A DNA stretch of 55,938 nucleotides from Candidatus Thorarchaeota archaeon (GTDB lineage: Archaea; Asgardarchaeota; Thorarchaeia; Thorarchaeales; Thorarchaeaceae): NCBI GenBank assembly GCA_004524595.1, contig SDOA01000012.1:1-55938 (forward strand). Direction: 5' to 3'. The translations under genes were made by a program, and so were the position numbers. The notes beneath the pieces were generated by a model that was given only the letters and a program-made list of their open reading frames with translations, did no database searches and was not told the origin of the DNA. Shown piece by piece: positions 17,067-25,881 of the stretch (the first letter of the stretch is position 1; every line of letters begins with the position of its first letter).

Positions 17067-18183
17067 GCGTACCAGAAATGAGGAGTACAAACACATAGAT
17101 TTGCAATAGTATTATCATCGCGCCTTCGAAAATGTCTAGTTTATGATCATCTGTTATTGCTCTCTTAAGGAACCATAGACTCCCTGCAATGACAATAATT
17201 TGGAATAGCACGTATCTATCAAGAGGGATCAATACAAACATGCCAATACCTCCCATTACAAGAAGTACAATCTGAAGTATTCCACCTATGAGGTTTCCAA
17301 TTGCAAGTCCGACTTTTCCTTTTGCGGCTGCAATTAATGCAATTCCATGTTCAGGCAATGCTCCAGCAGCTCCAAGTATAAGGGCAGCAATAGTAATATG
17401 ATTAATACCCAATTCACCAATAGCTAGACTGTACTCGTCAAGAAATAACTCGACAGAATTTGTTAGGATTTCACCCGCAAAAAAGATACCAATTATGCCC
17501 AATAGTGTAAGTATGAGGGCACTCTTCTTATGATGGCTTGGTTTAGCCTTCTCTGCATCCTTAGAAACATCTCCTTTAGACAGAGCCACTGAATAGATGA
17601 TATAAGAGAGGAAGAGCACAAATGCTGCAACTGCTGGAAATTTTGGATTTATTGGTGGATTTGGTCCTACCATGTCAAGAATTCCCAGTGCAAACATACA
17701 AACCAGTGCAACAATAGTCCAGCGGATGAGAACTGAATCCTTCTTTATTGCTTCTTCTGGTACTGCCATATCATGTGTTCCCTTTGTTGAAATTATAATT
17801 GTCAAACCAAGAAGAAGCATATTGAATCCTGCTGCTATCAGAACAGATAGTACTGCAATGTCTAATAATTCCGGTCGGTTACTCACCCATCCACTATACG
17901 CAGCAATTCCGCTGATTACTGCCTCTGGCATGTTACTAGCTAGACTTGATAACATTCCTGCCATGTATGCTGTGTAACCCAAGTGACCAGCTGCACTTTC
18001 GAATCCTTCAACCGCCCATTCTGAAGGTCTAAATGCTAACCATATCCCTACAACGAAACCAAGAATCAAAACTAATACAGGACTAATTCCAGAAAATCTA
18101 CAGTAGAAGTATAAAAGAATTAACAGACCAAAGATAGTGAATTCTTTCTTACCCGCAACAAGTGAGTCTCTGACACCATGCAA
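17059..18183 (-). CDS. Calcium/cation antiporter family (CaCA, Na+/Ca2+ exchanger-like) membrane protein
   Basis: 374 residues with about ten or eleven membrane helices and two family alpha-repeats. The first reads LSSLASNMPEAVISGIAAYS (about 78-97, ion-binding Glu88) and the second GAAGALPEHGIALIAAAKGK (about 271-290, Glu278). Between them lies a cytoplasmic loop rich in Lys and His. Position 279 is His where many exchangers have Leu or Thr. It likely moves a divalent cation out against Na+ or H+; the ion cannot be told from sequence. Confidence 0.82.
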   Translation of the reverse strand: MHGVRDSLVAGKKEFTIFGLLILLYFYCRFSGISPVLVLILGFVVGIWLAFRPSEWAVEGFESAAGHLGYTAYMAGMLSSLASNMPEAVISGIAAYSGWVSNRPELLDIAVLSVLIAAGFNMLLLGLTIIISTKGTHDMAVPEEAIKKDSVLIRWTIVALVCMFALGILDMVGPNPPINPKFPAVAAFVLFLSYIIYSVALSKGDVSKDAEKAKPSHHKKSALILTLLGIIGIFFAGEILTNSVELFLDEYSLAIGELGINHITIAALILGAAGALPEHGIALIAAAKGKVGLAIGNLIGGILQIVLLVMGGIGMFVLIPLDRYVLFQIIVIAGSLWFLKRAITDDHKLDIFEGAMIILLQIYVFVLLISGTPI

Positions 18184-18293
18184 CTGATAATCATTATCTG
18201 TTGTTTCTCTGATTTCTAAGTCCCCCAGTTTGATTCATGATTAGACCTTTGTTTTCAAGCTGACTATTAACGATAATGGTTCAGAAGAGAAAA

Positions 18294-19460
18294 CTAGCGG
18301 ATATTTGAATATCTCATCCCTGCTCCTGTATTCAGAAGGATTACTTCTTCATCGTAATCAATTGTTCCTGACTCTACAAGATTATGAAGTCCTGCTATCC
18401 CCACAGCACTCTCAGGACAAATATCGAGTCCTTCAAATTTTCCAGTCATCTTTCGTATAGGTTCAATGTCCTGCTCAGCTACAGCTACAGCTCCTCCACC
18501 TGAATTACGAATAGCATTGAGGATCAATCGCCCAGCGAATGGATTTGGTACGCGAAGTCCTAACGCCTTTGTCTCTCCATTTATCCATGGTTCGAGAGTA
18601 TCTGTACCCTTCTCTATAGCCCGGACTATTGGCGCACAACCGCCACTTTGAGCTGCGTACATACGAGGACGTTCACACCCAATTAAATCAAGAGTTTCCA
18701 ATTCATCAAAAGCTTTCCAGATACCAATTATTGCAGTGCCGCCACCTGTAGGACAGATAATAGCATCTGGAACATTCCATCCCATTTGCTCTGCGATTTC
18801 AAATCCAAGTGTTTTTTTCCCCTCAACACGGTATGGCTCCTTTGTGGTAGACAAGTCCATCCAATCACCATTCCTCTTTCTCATCTCTTGCCCTGCATCA
18901 GATATGGTCCCTGGAACTCGAACTACTTCTGCGCCAAATAATTCACAAGAACCAAAAAAAGGCTCGGGAGTGTCATCTGGCATAAAAATATGTGAGTGCA
19001 CACCTGCAGCAGCACTGTATGCGCTTGTTGACACTCCTGCATTTCCAGCTGATGGTAATGCAAATGATTTGGCTCCAAGTTCTAGATTCTTGGAGACCGC
19101 AACGCAAAGTCCTCGATCTTTGAAGCTCCCAGTTGGGTTCTGCGCTTCTTCTTTGATGCGTAGCATTCTCAGTCCTATATGCTTCCCCAAGTTTCTTGAT
19201 AGAAGTAAAGGAGTCCATCCTTCTCCCAAACTTATGATATATGATGGAGATTTTACCGGCAGAAGCTGAGAGTATCTCCACATTGAATTCAAATCTGAGG
19301 GAAACTCGTCTTTTGCTACTTCTTCTTGTACACCTGCAATATCATATCTCGCTAATAATGGACTTCCACAGACACAGTATGTATTGATGGTATCAGCAGA
19401 ATGTTTCCTCCTGCATTGAGGACATTCAAGATGGGATATATGAGAAATCAATCTGGCCAC
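18294..19460 (-). CDS. thrC: Threonine synthase
   Basis: Makes threonine from O-phosphohomoserine with pyridoxal phosphate. The 388-residue protein begins with a zinc-ribbon-like LECPQCRRKH...CVCG (Cys12, 15, about 29 and 31), followed by SLGEGWTPLLLSRN, NPTGSFKDRG (Lys near 115 binds PLP), PSAGNAGVSTSAYSAAAG, and ICPTGGGTAIIGIW (phosphate loop). This layout is that of the archaeal/plant type of threonine synthase. Homoserine genes are not in the window. It lies 120 bases from the divergent AAA gene. Confidence 0.88.
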   Translation of the reverse strand: MARLISHISHLECPQCRRKHSADTINTYCVCGSPLLARYDIAGVQEEVAKDEFPSDLNSMWRYSQLLPVKSPSYIISLGEGWTPLLLSRNLGKHIGLRMLRIKEEAQNPTGSFKDRGLCVAVSKNLELGAKSFALPSAGNAGVSTSAYSAAAGVHSHIFMPDDTPEPFFGSCELFGAEVVRVPGTISDAGQEMRKRNGDWMDLSTTKEPYRVEGKKTLGFEIAEQMGWNVPDAIICPTGGGTAIIGIWKAFDELETLDLIGCERPRMYAAQSGGCAPIVRAIEKGTDTLEPWINGETKALGLRVPNPFAGRLILNAIRNSGGGAVAVAEQDIEPIRKMTGKFEGLDICPESAVGIAGLHNLVESGTIDYDEEVILLNTGAGMRYSNIR

Positions 19461-19580
19461 CTGAATTCTAGACTAAATGTACGTTCGCTTACTTCTAAAT
19501 AAGCATGTAGGATTGATTGAATAAACAGCCTTATTTATCGATATTCTTGTTATTTTGTGATAACATAGGTGTGAAATTTC

Positions 19581-20780
19581 GTGGGTGAGCTTAAACGTAC
19601 AACAATGCCTTTTGCAGCAATTGTTGGTCTAGAAAAATTAAAGCTAGCCCTGATTCTAAATGGCATAAATCCCCGAATTGGTGGTATTTTGATCTCAGGC
19701 CCCAAAGGTACTGGGAAAACTACTGTTGTCAGAGCTCTTGCGGATCTTCTTCCTGATGTGGAAATTGTTGATGATTGTCGATTTGGATGCAATCCTAATA
19801 CTCCCGAGTTTCACTGTGAGGAATGTCGTACTAAAGCTCAAGAAGGTAGAAAACTAAAATCTCGGACTCGCAAAATGTGTGTTGTGAATCTTCCTCTCTC
19901 AACAACAGAGGATAGGTTAATTGGGTCCCTTGATATCGAGCGAATTCTTAAAGAAGGAATTCAAGCGTTAAAACTAGGAATACTTGCAGAAGCGCATCTA
20001 AATGTTCTCTATGTTGATGAAGTTAATTTGCTACCTGACCACCTTGTTGATGACCTGTTAGATGCTGCAGCAACGAAAATCAACACAATTGAGCGTGAGG
20101 GGATTTCAATATCCCATCCCTCCGATTTTGTTCTCATCGGAACAATGAATCCCGAGGAGGGAGAGTTACGCCCTCAATTATTAGATCGATTTGCCTTACA
20201 CGTAGCTGTTGGGTTACAACACTCGATTGAGGATCGTATGGAACTTGTTCGCCACAATCTTGCATTTGAAAAAGACCCTAATACATTCCGTAAGAAATGG
20301 TCTGCCGATCAAGAACAACTCAGGGAACGAATATCTAAAGCAAAAGACCTGTTAGAACATGTCATCTTACCAGATAATAATCTAAGGGCAATTGCAATGG
20401 CATGCGACGCTCTTGAAGTCGATGGGGTTCGTCCTGACATTGTAATTAGCAAGACTGCAATAACACATGCAGCTCTTCAGGGTAGGAAAGAAGTCACACT
20501 TGAAGATATGAAAATCGCCTCACAATTGACTTTGAGTCACAGGACAAGAAGAGGAGGTCTCTTAGAACCTCCATCATCAGATGATATTGACCGGGCGATA
20601 ACAAAGGCATTAGAAATATCCAATAAGCGAGAAAAGCGAAAATCACCGACTGAAGTCCCTCAAGAATCCGAAGAAGAAGGAGAGAAGGGTGAGCGATTAA
20701 GTGGTGGCCGCTTTGGTCGTCAGTCTAGTTATGCCCAATTTGGTCGTCAAGAAGGAAAAAAAAAAGCACGAGACGCGTAA
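19581..20780 (+). CDS. AAA+ ATPase of the magnesium-chelatase I subunit (BchI/ChlI) family
   Basis: 399 residues. Walker A is ISGPKGTGKTT (about 38-48), Walker B LYVDEVNLLPDH, sensor region IGTMNPEEGELRPQLLDRFA, and a C-terminal helical lid. A small cysteine cluster (Cys in DDCRFGCNPN and HCEECR, near 70-90) is seen in chelatase-I proteins of this sort. The tail has two GRFGRQ/QFGRQ phrases. In chelatases this subunit forms a ring with a VWA partner, which is encoded next. No large chelatase (BchH/CobN) gene is present, so the pair may insert metal elsewhere, or remodel another target. GTG start at 19581. Confidence 0.85.
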   Translation: MGELKRTTMPFAAIVGLEKLKLALILNGINPRIGGILISGPKGTGKTTVVRALADLLPDVEIVDDCRFGCNPNTPEFHCEECRTKAQEGRKLKSRTRKMCVVNLPLSTTEDRLIGSLDIERILKEGIQALKLGILAEAHLNVLYVDEVNLLPDHLVDDLLDAAATKINTIEREGISISHPSDFVLIGTMNPEEGELRPQLLDRFALHVAVGLQHSIEDRMELVRHNLAFEKDPNTFRKKWSADQEQLRERISKAKDLLEHVILPDNNLRAIAMACDALEVDGVRPDIVISKTAITHAALQGRKEVTLEDMKIASQLTLSHRTRRGGLLEPPSSDDIDRAITKALEISNKREKRKSPTEVPQESEEEGEKGERLSGGRFGRQSSYAQFGRQEGKKKARDA

Positions 20781-20827
20781 GAAATCCTCACGGTGATCCT
20801 ATCAAAGGTACACTCTGTGCTGTCATT

Positions 20828-22255
20828 ATGGTTGTTGTTTTCACATATTTTGCTTGGATTTTCACTAGTCCAATTAACTGGTTATTTGGGACTTGGGTTT
20901 TACAATTTCCCTCGCCTCTTGCTTTAATCATTGACACTGTTGTCTACATTCCTTTGATGAATAGACTCGTTCAAAAGTGGCTTGAAGTCATGACACGTCG
21001 TTCGAGTGGACCTGCAGCAGGCATAGATACAGTCGAACTTGGTAGGGCCGAACCTGAATCTGGAGATGAATGGGGGCTTGCAACTAGACCGTATACACCT
21101 GAAAAACCAAATTTAATTACTGGGCCTAAATCTGAAATTCGTGAGGCTCCCTTTGGATTAGATGATGGATTCTTCGTTAAGATACCAGATATAGATTCAG
21201 GTGAGGCACTCTTCGATCTTGAAAAGTTGCAGCAGAGAGCGATGATTCGTTCAAAGGTCACTTCAGGAGCTTGGATCAAAAAGAGGGTTAGTTCTCGTGC
21301 TATGGGTTCACTCAAAGCCTCAGATACCATGAAGGTAGGCAGACCCATCCGTTCAAGGATTCCACCACGCGAAGTCGGGAGCATCCATCTTCCCTCGACA
21401 GTAATGGCTACCATTGCTAGAACTGGGAGACGAACAAAGCTTCCAATTCGAATAAAAAGACAAGATATACGCGAGAGTGTATTTACAGGGAGAACACCAC
21501 TAACAATTATTCTTGTCATTGATGTGAGTCTCTCAATGAAAGGGAGTATGGAACAAGTTCGATTGTTCTTGGAAAGAATAGAGCGAGAAACTAGAGGTTC
21601 AAAAGATAGAACTGGTATTATCGCCTTCAAAGACAGTGGTGCTATCGAGATTCAATCTCCAACTACAAATTGGAATAAAATATATCGTGCTCTAGGAAGG
21701 TTGAAATTATCCGGATTGACTCCACTTGCTGAAGCATTACGAAAGGCAATGGACTCTATTCACCGTGAACGCATGAGAAACAAGGATGTTGAACCACTCG
21801 TAATCATTATTTCTGATTTCTCTCCAAATATACCTCTAGCTCAGTCTGCTAGCCCAGGCCATGAACAGTATACTCCTCTTCAAGACTTAATCCGTACTTC
21901 TCGCCTGCTCCGTAACACACGCGTTAGACTTGCTGCAGTGAATGTTGATCCTGAGCAATCAAAATGGTCAGAGTTCCTTAAGCGTCCTTACCACGAAGCA
22001 CTTGAATTAGCAGTAATGTTAAGGACTCGAAAGGATGGTTTAGAGGACCCATTAGAAACAATTCTCTCTGTTGAAGATTTTCGACAATCATTTGGGGCAT
22101 ATGTGGTTGCTAGAGCTGGTGGAGGTCGTGCTTATCTTTCAAGAGCCCTAATGAAAGAAAAATCAATTCTTGGAGCTTTATTGCAGACAGGTCGTTCAAA
22201 ATCGAGGCTTCGTGAAGAAGATCTTCGAGAAGTGGAAGCATATCTCCCCAAGTAA
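20828..22255 (+). CDS. VWA-domain protein, chelatase D-subunit-like partner of the AAA gene
   Basis: 475 residues. A hydrophobic stretch at about 1-40 suggests membrane attachment, which is unusual for chelatase D. A long linker leads to a von Willebrand A domain with an intact metal-ion site: DVSLSMKG (about 232-239), Thr in LSGLTPLAEAL (about 297), and SDFSPN (about 328-333). The phrase GLTPLAEAL matches the GxTPLxxGL of chelatase D subunits. Gene order AAA then VWA, 47 bases apart, supports a functional complex in which the VWA protein bridges ATPase and target. Confidence 0.8.
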   Translation: MVVVFTYFAWIFTSPINWLFGTWVLQFPSPLALIIDTVVYIPLMNRLVQKWLEVMTRRSSGPAAGIDTVELGRAEPESGDEWGLATRPYTPEKPNLITGPKSEIREAPFGLDDGFFVKIPDIDSGEALFDLEKLQQRAMIRSKVTSGAWIKKRVSSRAMGSLKASDTMKVGRPIRSRIPPREVGSIHLPSTVMATIARTGRRTKLPIRIKRQDIRESVFTGRTPLTIILVIDVSLSMKGSMEQVRLFLERIERETRGSKDRTGIIAFKDSGAIEIQSPTTNWNKIYRALGRLKLSGLTPLAEALRKAMDSIHRERMRNKDVEPLVIIISDFSPNIPLAQSASPGHEQYTPLQDLIRTSRLLRNTRVRLAAVNVDPEQSKWSEFLKRPYHEALELAVMLRTRKDGLEDPLETILSVEDFRQSFGAYVVARAGGGRAYLSRALMKEKSILGALLQTGRSKSRLREEDLREVEAYLPK

Positions 22256-22309
22256 CAGAGATTATTGCAATCTCAATTAGATTATTAACGCAGGCACTAT
22301 CAATTAATC

Positions 22310-22412
22310 GCGTATATGGCTGAAAGATGCCTTTTGTCATAGTGAGCGAGGAGAGCCCTACATGGGAATCAATGAATTTGCTTTTCATGCATCAGGCACA
22401 AGCCATATACGC
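22310..22412 (+). ncRNA. Candidate structured RNA / riboswitch-like leader of the PurM-like gene
   Basis: GCGTATATGGCT (22310-22321) and AGCCATATACGC (22401-22412) form a perfect 12-bp stem. Inside it GATGC (22325-22329) can pair with GCATC (22389-22393), and within that ATGAA/TTCAT and CCC/GGG give two further small hairpins, so a multi-branched fold is possible. The right arm ends 7 bases before CAGGAGA, the ribosome-binding site of the next gene, the usual position of a translation-controlling leader. It matches no known class that I can recall. A free-standing small RNA is the alternative. Confidence 0.5.
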
Positions 22413-22434
22413 ACCCCTCAGGAGACTTTAGTTG

Positions 22435-23445
22435 ATGGAACCAGGTAAAGTACCACCCGAAATTTTAGAGAGCATTGTTTACGCGAATCTTGGAAGAAAG
22501 GACCCTGATGTTCTACTTGGGCCTGGTCTTGGTGAGGATGCAGCACTCATCAAAACTGGGGATAAGGTTATTGTGGCCGCCACTGATCCAATTACTGGTT
22601 CTATTGAGGATATTGGTTGGTTAGCAGTACATGTGAATGCAAATGATATTGCCACATTTGGTGTTGCTCCTAGATGGTTTCTGGCATCCGTTATGTTACC
22701 TTCTGGCTCTAAGCCTGAGGACCTTGGAAATATCATGCAACAAATAGATGATGCTGCAAAGAGCTTGGATGTTGCTGTAGTTGGTGGGCATTCTGAAATC
22801 ACTGAGAGAATTAATGAACCTATAGTGACTGGTTTTATGATTGGAGTAACTAATAGCAACGAATACGTTACTTCACACGGAGCACAACCAGGTGATTCAC
22901 TTATAATTACTAAATGTGTTGGCCTTGAAGGTACTTCCATTTTGGCTTCTGAGGGATATTCATATTTGATTCAATATCTAGATGATTCAATCATTCAGAA
23001 AGCTAGGAACCTTCGTCATCAAATCAGTGTTGTTTCTGAAGGCGTGCATGCATTCCAAACGGGATTTATCACAGCGATGCACGACCCTACGGAAGGTGGT
23101 GTATCTGGAGGAATTCATGAATTATGTGATGCCAGTAATGTTGGTTTTGAGATTGAATATGAGAGGATCCCTATTGCCAAATCAACAAAGAGAATTTGTG
23201 AGGTATTAAACATTGATCCACTCGAACTGATTAGTAGCGGATGTATGCTCATCAGCTGCGATAAAAATCATTCTCAGGATGTTATTGATGCTTTAGAAGC
23301 TGTTGGAGTTGAAGCCGCAATCATTGGTATTCTTACAAATGAAGTGAACCATCGTAAGATACGCATTAATGGGTCTCTTTATGATTTATCCCGTCCCAAG
23401 ACGGATGCACTCTGGGCTGCTCTGAAAAAAGTCAGTCCTTCATAA
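22435..23445 (+). CDS. AIR-synthase-related (PurM/HypE/ThiL-type) ATP-binding enzyme
   Basis: About 336 residues with the two-domain PurM fold: GPGLGEDAALIKTGDKVIVA (nucleotide-binding loop, about 30-49), ATDPITGSIEDIGWLAVHVN with the ANDIATFGVAP motif (about 50-80), VVGGHSEITE near 120, and HDPTEGGVSGGIHEL near 217. Among PurM relatives it is closest in pattern to HypE-like proteins, but it lacks the HypE C-terminal PxxCG ending, so the hydrogenase role is not supported. Such enzymes activate an oxygen of their substrate with ATP. The start at ATG 22435 is set by CAGGAGA; it overlaps the convergent surE gene by 14 bases. Confidence 0.75.
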   Translation: MEPGKVPPEILESIVYANLGRKDPDVLLGPGLGEDAALIKTGDKVIVAATDPITGSIEDIGWLAVHVNANDIATFGVAPRWFLASVMLPSGSKPEDLGNIMQQIDDAAKSLDVAVVGGHSEITERINEPIVTGFMIGVTNSNEYVTSHGAQPGDSLIITKCVGLEGTSILASEGYSYLIQYLDDSIIQKARNLRHQISVVSEGVHAFQTGFITAMHDPTEGGVSGGIHELCDASNVGFEIEYERIPIAKSTKRICEVLNIDPLELISSGCMLISCDKNHSQDVIDALEAVGVEAAIIGILTNEVNHRKIRINGSLYDLSRPKTDALWAALKKVSPS

Positions 23446-24211
23446 ATATTTCCAGCCGCTCAATATCCTCATCGGTAATCCATTCAAGAATTACTGGAGA
23501 TAGTGCGATATTTTTATTCACGAGGACTTCATAGGCATCTGTGTTCTTTGGTGGTGTTTTCTCAATTCCAAGATACCAAAAATATGGACGTCCATTTGGA
23601 TCTATTCTACGTTCAACCTCATTATGCATTCGAATCTTGGAAGGTTTTGTAATTACCAGTTTACTTTCTTCAGTGATATCGACCGGGAAATTTAGGTTGA
23701 GTAAATCTATTTTTTCTGGCATACCCTTCTTGAGGATTCTCATTACTATGGTCTTAGTAATTTCACATACTTTTTCACAGTCTCGAATTGATCCAGTCGA
23801 ATCAAACCATTCATGAGGTGTCGCTTCTCTTGATACTGCTATTGCTGGGATGCCACGAATTGCAGCTTCGAGCGCAGCTCCAACAGTACCACTTGTAAGC
23901 ATACTCTGATATCCAACATTCGCTCCAGTATTTGGTCCTGAAACTACCAAGTCAATCTTCTCATAGAAGGCTTCTGCAAGAATTACTGAGTCTGCTGGAG
24001 CGCCATCATGACTGACAAAACTATATCCATTCTGTTTATGCTGTTCGGTAATTCTGATCGGGCTCTTTAGTGTTAATGCCTTGCCAGAAGCACTTCTTTG
24101 ACCATCTGGAACGACAACAAAGAGCTCAACATCTTTACTCAATTTGTCCGCCAATCTTAGAAGGCCATCACTCCTTGGTCCATCATCATTAGTTAAACAG
24201 ACTCTATACAA
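23432..24211 (-). CDS. surE: 5'/3'-nucleotidase SurE
   Basis: Removes phosphate from nucleoside monophosphates. The 259 residues open with the SurE signature LTNDDGPRSDGL (metal-binding Asp9, Asp10), followed by VVPDGQRSASGKALTL (Ser near 42), VSGPNTGANVG (Asn near 93), and LTSGTVGAALEAA. Length fits the family. The 3' end overlaps the convergent PurM-like gene by 14 bases. Adjacent nucleoside phosphorylase and PRPP synthetase genes 2-4 kb away make nucleotide salvage a local theme. Confidence 0.93.
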   Translation of the reverse strand: MYRVCLTNDDGPRSDGLLRLADKLSKDVELFVVVPDGQRSASGKALTLKSPIRITEQHKQNGYSFVSHDGAPADSVILAEAFYEKIDLVVSGPNTGANVGYQSMLTSGTVGAALEAAIRGIPAIAVSREATPHEWFDSTGSIRDCEKVCEITKTIVMRILKKGMPEKIDLLNLNFPVDITEESKLVITKPSKIRMHNEVERRIDPNGRPYFWYLGIEKTPPKNTDAYEVLVNKNIALSPVILEWITDEDIERLEIFMKD

Positions 24212-24275
24212 TCAAAGCTACTCCGATAAACTGTATAGAAGTAAGCAAATTCTTTCATTGATAAGAGTGATGATA

Positions 24276-24312
24276 TGAAAAAGAGAGGTTGTGGAAGCTA
24301 TTACACTTCCAC
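24276..24312 (-). terminator. Terminator of the histone-like gene
   Basis: Read on the minus strand, GTGGAAG ... CTTCCAC (24306-24312 with 24291-24297) forms a 7-bp stem with an 8-base loop, followed by a T-rich stretch (cctctctttttcat, about 24276-24288). It starts 26 bases beyond the histone-like gene's stop codon. Confidence 0.6.
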
Positions 24313-24337
24313 TCCCGGCATCTGAATTTTTCTCTGA

Positions 24338-24508
24338 TTACAAATCGTAAGCCTTTAGGGTCTTGCGTTTGTTCTCATTAGTCCTCTTAGCAGCATGATC
24401 TAGGAGCCCCTCGATTTTCTTATCAAGTGCTGCATAGAAATCACCGCTCACTTGGAGGTTTTTCTTTTTAGCGTAGTCCTGTATTGCTTTCTTAACGACA
24501 AAGCTCAT
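24338..24508 (-). CDS. Small histone-fold-like protein (DUF1931-type)
   Basis: 56 residues from ATG 24508, chosen because GGAGGAG lies 11 bases upstream; a GTG at 24520 would be too close to that site. The pattern (MSFVVKKAIQDYAKKKNLQV, then FYAALDKKIEGLLDHAAKRT and ENKRKTLKAYDL) matches half of a histone fold: a long central helix followed by the short strand loop with RKTLKAYDL, as in archaeal histones (RKTVKxxDI). Basic character suits DNA binding, but it is shorter than a canonical histone (about 67 residues). A strong TATA box precedes it. Confidence 0.7.
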   Translation of the reverse strand: MSFVVKKAIQDYAKKKNLQVSGDFYAALDKKIEGLLDHAAKRTNENKRKTLKAYDL

Positions 24509-24556
24509 TGTTAAAATCACTCCTCCTTAGAGTGCTATAAAATGTGCTCTAGTACC

Positions 24557-24562
24557 TTATAA
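24557..24562 (-). promoter_or_regulatory. TATA box of the histone-like gene
   Basis: On the minus strand GCCTTATAAGGT is centred at about 24560; transcription would begin near 24534, leaving a short leader that includes the GGAGGAG ribosome-binding site at about 24520-24526. Confidence 0.55.
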
Positions 24563-24613
24563 GGCTTTACAGAGAGGTCTATTTTATCGCGCTTTTTGGC
24601 CTATTTTAACTCA

Positions 24614-24631
24614 TTTGAGCATATGCACAAA
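24614..24631. promoter_or_regulatory. Imperfect palindrome between the histone-like gene and wecB
   Basis: TTTGAGCATATGCACAAA is an 18-base palindrome with one mismatched pair, between the histone-like gene's promoter and the 3' end of wecB, both on the minus strand. It could be an operator for the histone-like promoter 50 bases downstream or part of the wecB terminator. Confidence 0.25.
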
Positions 24632-24637
24632 TAAACC

Positions 24638-25732
24638 TCATTTTAATGACTTCATAAGAATTTCTACGATTTTTTTAGATGCCTGTCCATCTCCATAGGG
24701 ACATTTCCTACTCTTTTCTAGACCCCCTTGAATAGCATCTGTTATCACTTCTGGAAACTTGCTGGGATCCACTCCCACCAGTGTTGCATGACCTGATTCC
24801 TCTGCTTCAGGTCGTTCTGTTGAGGTTCTAAGGACAAATACTCTTTTATTTATCGACGGAGCTGTAGCTTCTTCTTGTATTCCTCCAGAATCCGTGAGAA
24901 TGAATTGACAATCTCTCATCAGAGCTAAAAACTCAAGGTATCCTGGTGGCTCAATGATGTGCATCTTCTTTTCATGCTCGATATTTGATAATAGATCGAA
25001 TTCTTTCAGCCGACTGATTGTTCGAGGATGGGCAGAGAAGACGATATCAATATCCAGTGATAATAATCCATCTACTAATCCTGTCAATATAATCTTATCA
25101 TCTACATTTTCAGCCCGATGCATTGTTAGAAGTGCGAATTTATTTAGACCAAAATCGGATGCCATAGATTTTCTGCCCTTGATTAGAGCTACACGGTCTT
25201 CAAGAGCATCAATGACTGTATTTCCAGTCACGAAGATTTTCCCCCATACTTTTTCTCCTTTTAGAATTGTTGCAGACTTTTCAGTTGGCGCAAAAAGGTA
25301 GCTCGATATATGGTCCGTTAATCTTCTGTTGTGTTCTTCCGGCATACGAGTATCATAGCTTCTCAGACCTGCTTCTACATGACCAACAGGTACACCTACT
25401 TTCACAGCTGCTAAGGCTGCTGATAATACTGCATTTGTATCTCCTTGAACTAATACAATATCGGGATTTTCCTTTACTAGTGCCTTTTCTATACCAACAA
25501 GAGCTTTGGCTGTTTGTTCCGAATGCGTTCCTGATCCTATATTTAGATTCTTGTCTGGATTTTTTAGACTCATATCCTTGAAAAATTGACTACTCAAACT
25601 CTTAGAGTAGTGCTGACCTGTATGAAGGAGATACGGATCGATACTTTTGCGTTCAAATTCATGGATAATTGGAGCCATTTTTATGATTTCAGGACGTGTT
25701 CCAACTACAAAGAAAGGCCTCAAGCAAATCAC
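24638..25732 (-). CDS. wecB: UDP-N-acetylglucosamine 2-epimerase (non-hydrolysing)
   Basis: Converts UDP-GlcNAc to UDP-ManNAc for surface polysaccharide or glycan synthesis. The 364-residue protein has the family landmarks: VVGTRPEIIKMAP (about 9-21), VQGDTNAVLSAALAA (about 94-108), GHVEAGLRSYDTRMPEE, LTMHRAENVDD and LTDSGGIQEEA (UDP-binding). Length is normal. No other glycan genes adjoin except, much further along, the GlmU-like nucleotidyltransferase at 53.1 kb that could supply UDP-GlcNAc. Confidence 0.93.
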   Translation of the reverse strand: MICLRPFFVVGTRPEIIKMAPIIHEFERKSIDPYLLHTGQHYSKSLSSQFFKDMSLKNPDKNLNIGSGTHSEQTAKALVGIEKALVKENPDIVLVQGDTNAVLSAALAAVKVGVPVGHVEAGLRSYDTRMPEEHNRRLTDHISSYLFAPTEKSATILKGEKVWGKIFVTGNTVIDALEDRVALIKGRKSMASDFGLNKFALLTMHRAENVDDKIILTGLVDGLLSLDIDIVFSAHPRTISRLKEFDLLSNIEHEKKMHIIEPPGYLEFLALMRDCQFILTDSGGIQEEATAPSINKRVFVLRTSTERPEAEESGHATLVGVDPSKFPEVITDAIQGGLEKSRKCPYGDGQASKKIVEILMKSLK

Positions 25733-25831
25733 TCAATCAAAATGATTCCTTGTTGCACATAAGGATGACGGGAGCTGACCAATTGTACCAATTTTTAATA
25801 GATGATAGAATGCTAAAAACACCTAAAAGAC

Positions 25832-25863
25832 AACCACACTACAACGTAACTGTACTGGTGGTT
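25832..25863 (+). promoter_or_regulatory. Leader hairpin before the HhH membrane protein gene
   Basis: AACCAC (25832-25837) pairs with GTGGTT (25858-25863) with an inner TACA/TGTA pairing. The ribosome-binding site GAGGTGAG and ATG follow within 20 bases, so the hairpin is well placed to influence translation or to be an operator. Confidence 0.3.
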
Positions 25864-25881
25864 CTGAGGTGAGACGATAGA

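Noticed and set aside
24266..24330. GTGATGA and a later CTGA, suggesting a C/D-box guide RNA
   Set aside because: No inner D' and C' boxes are seen, and the same bases form a good minus-strand terminator of the histone-like gene.
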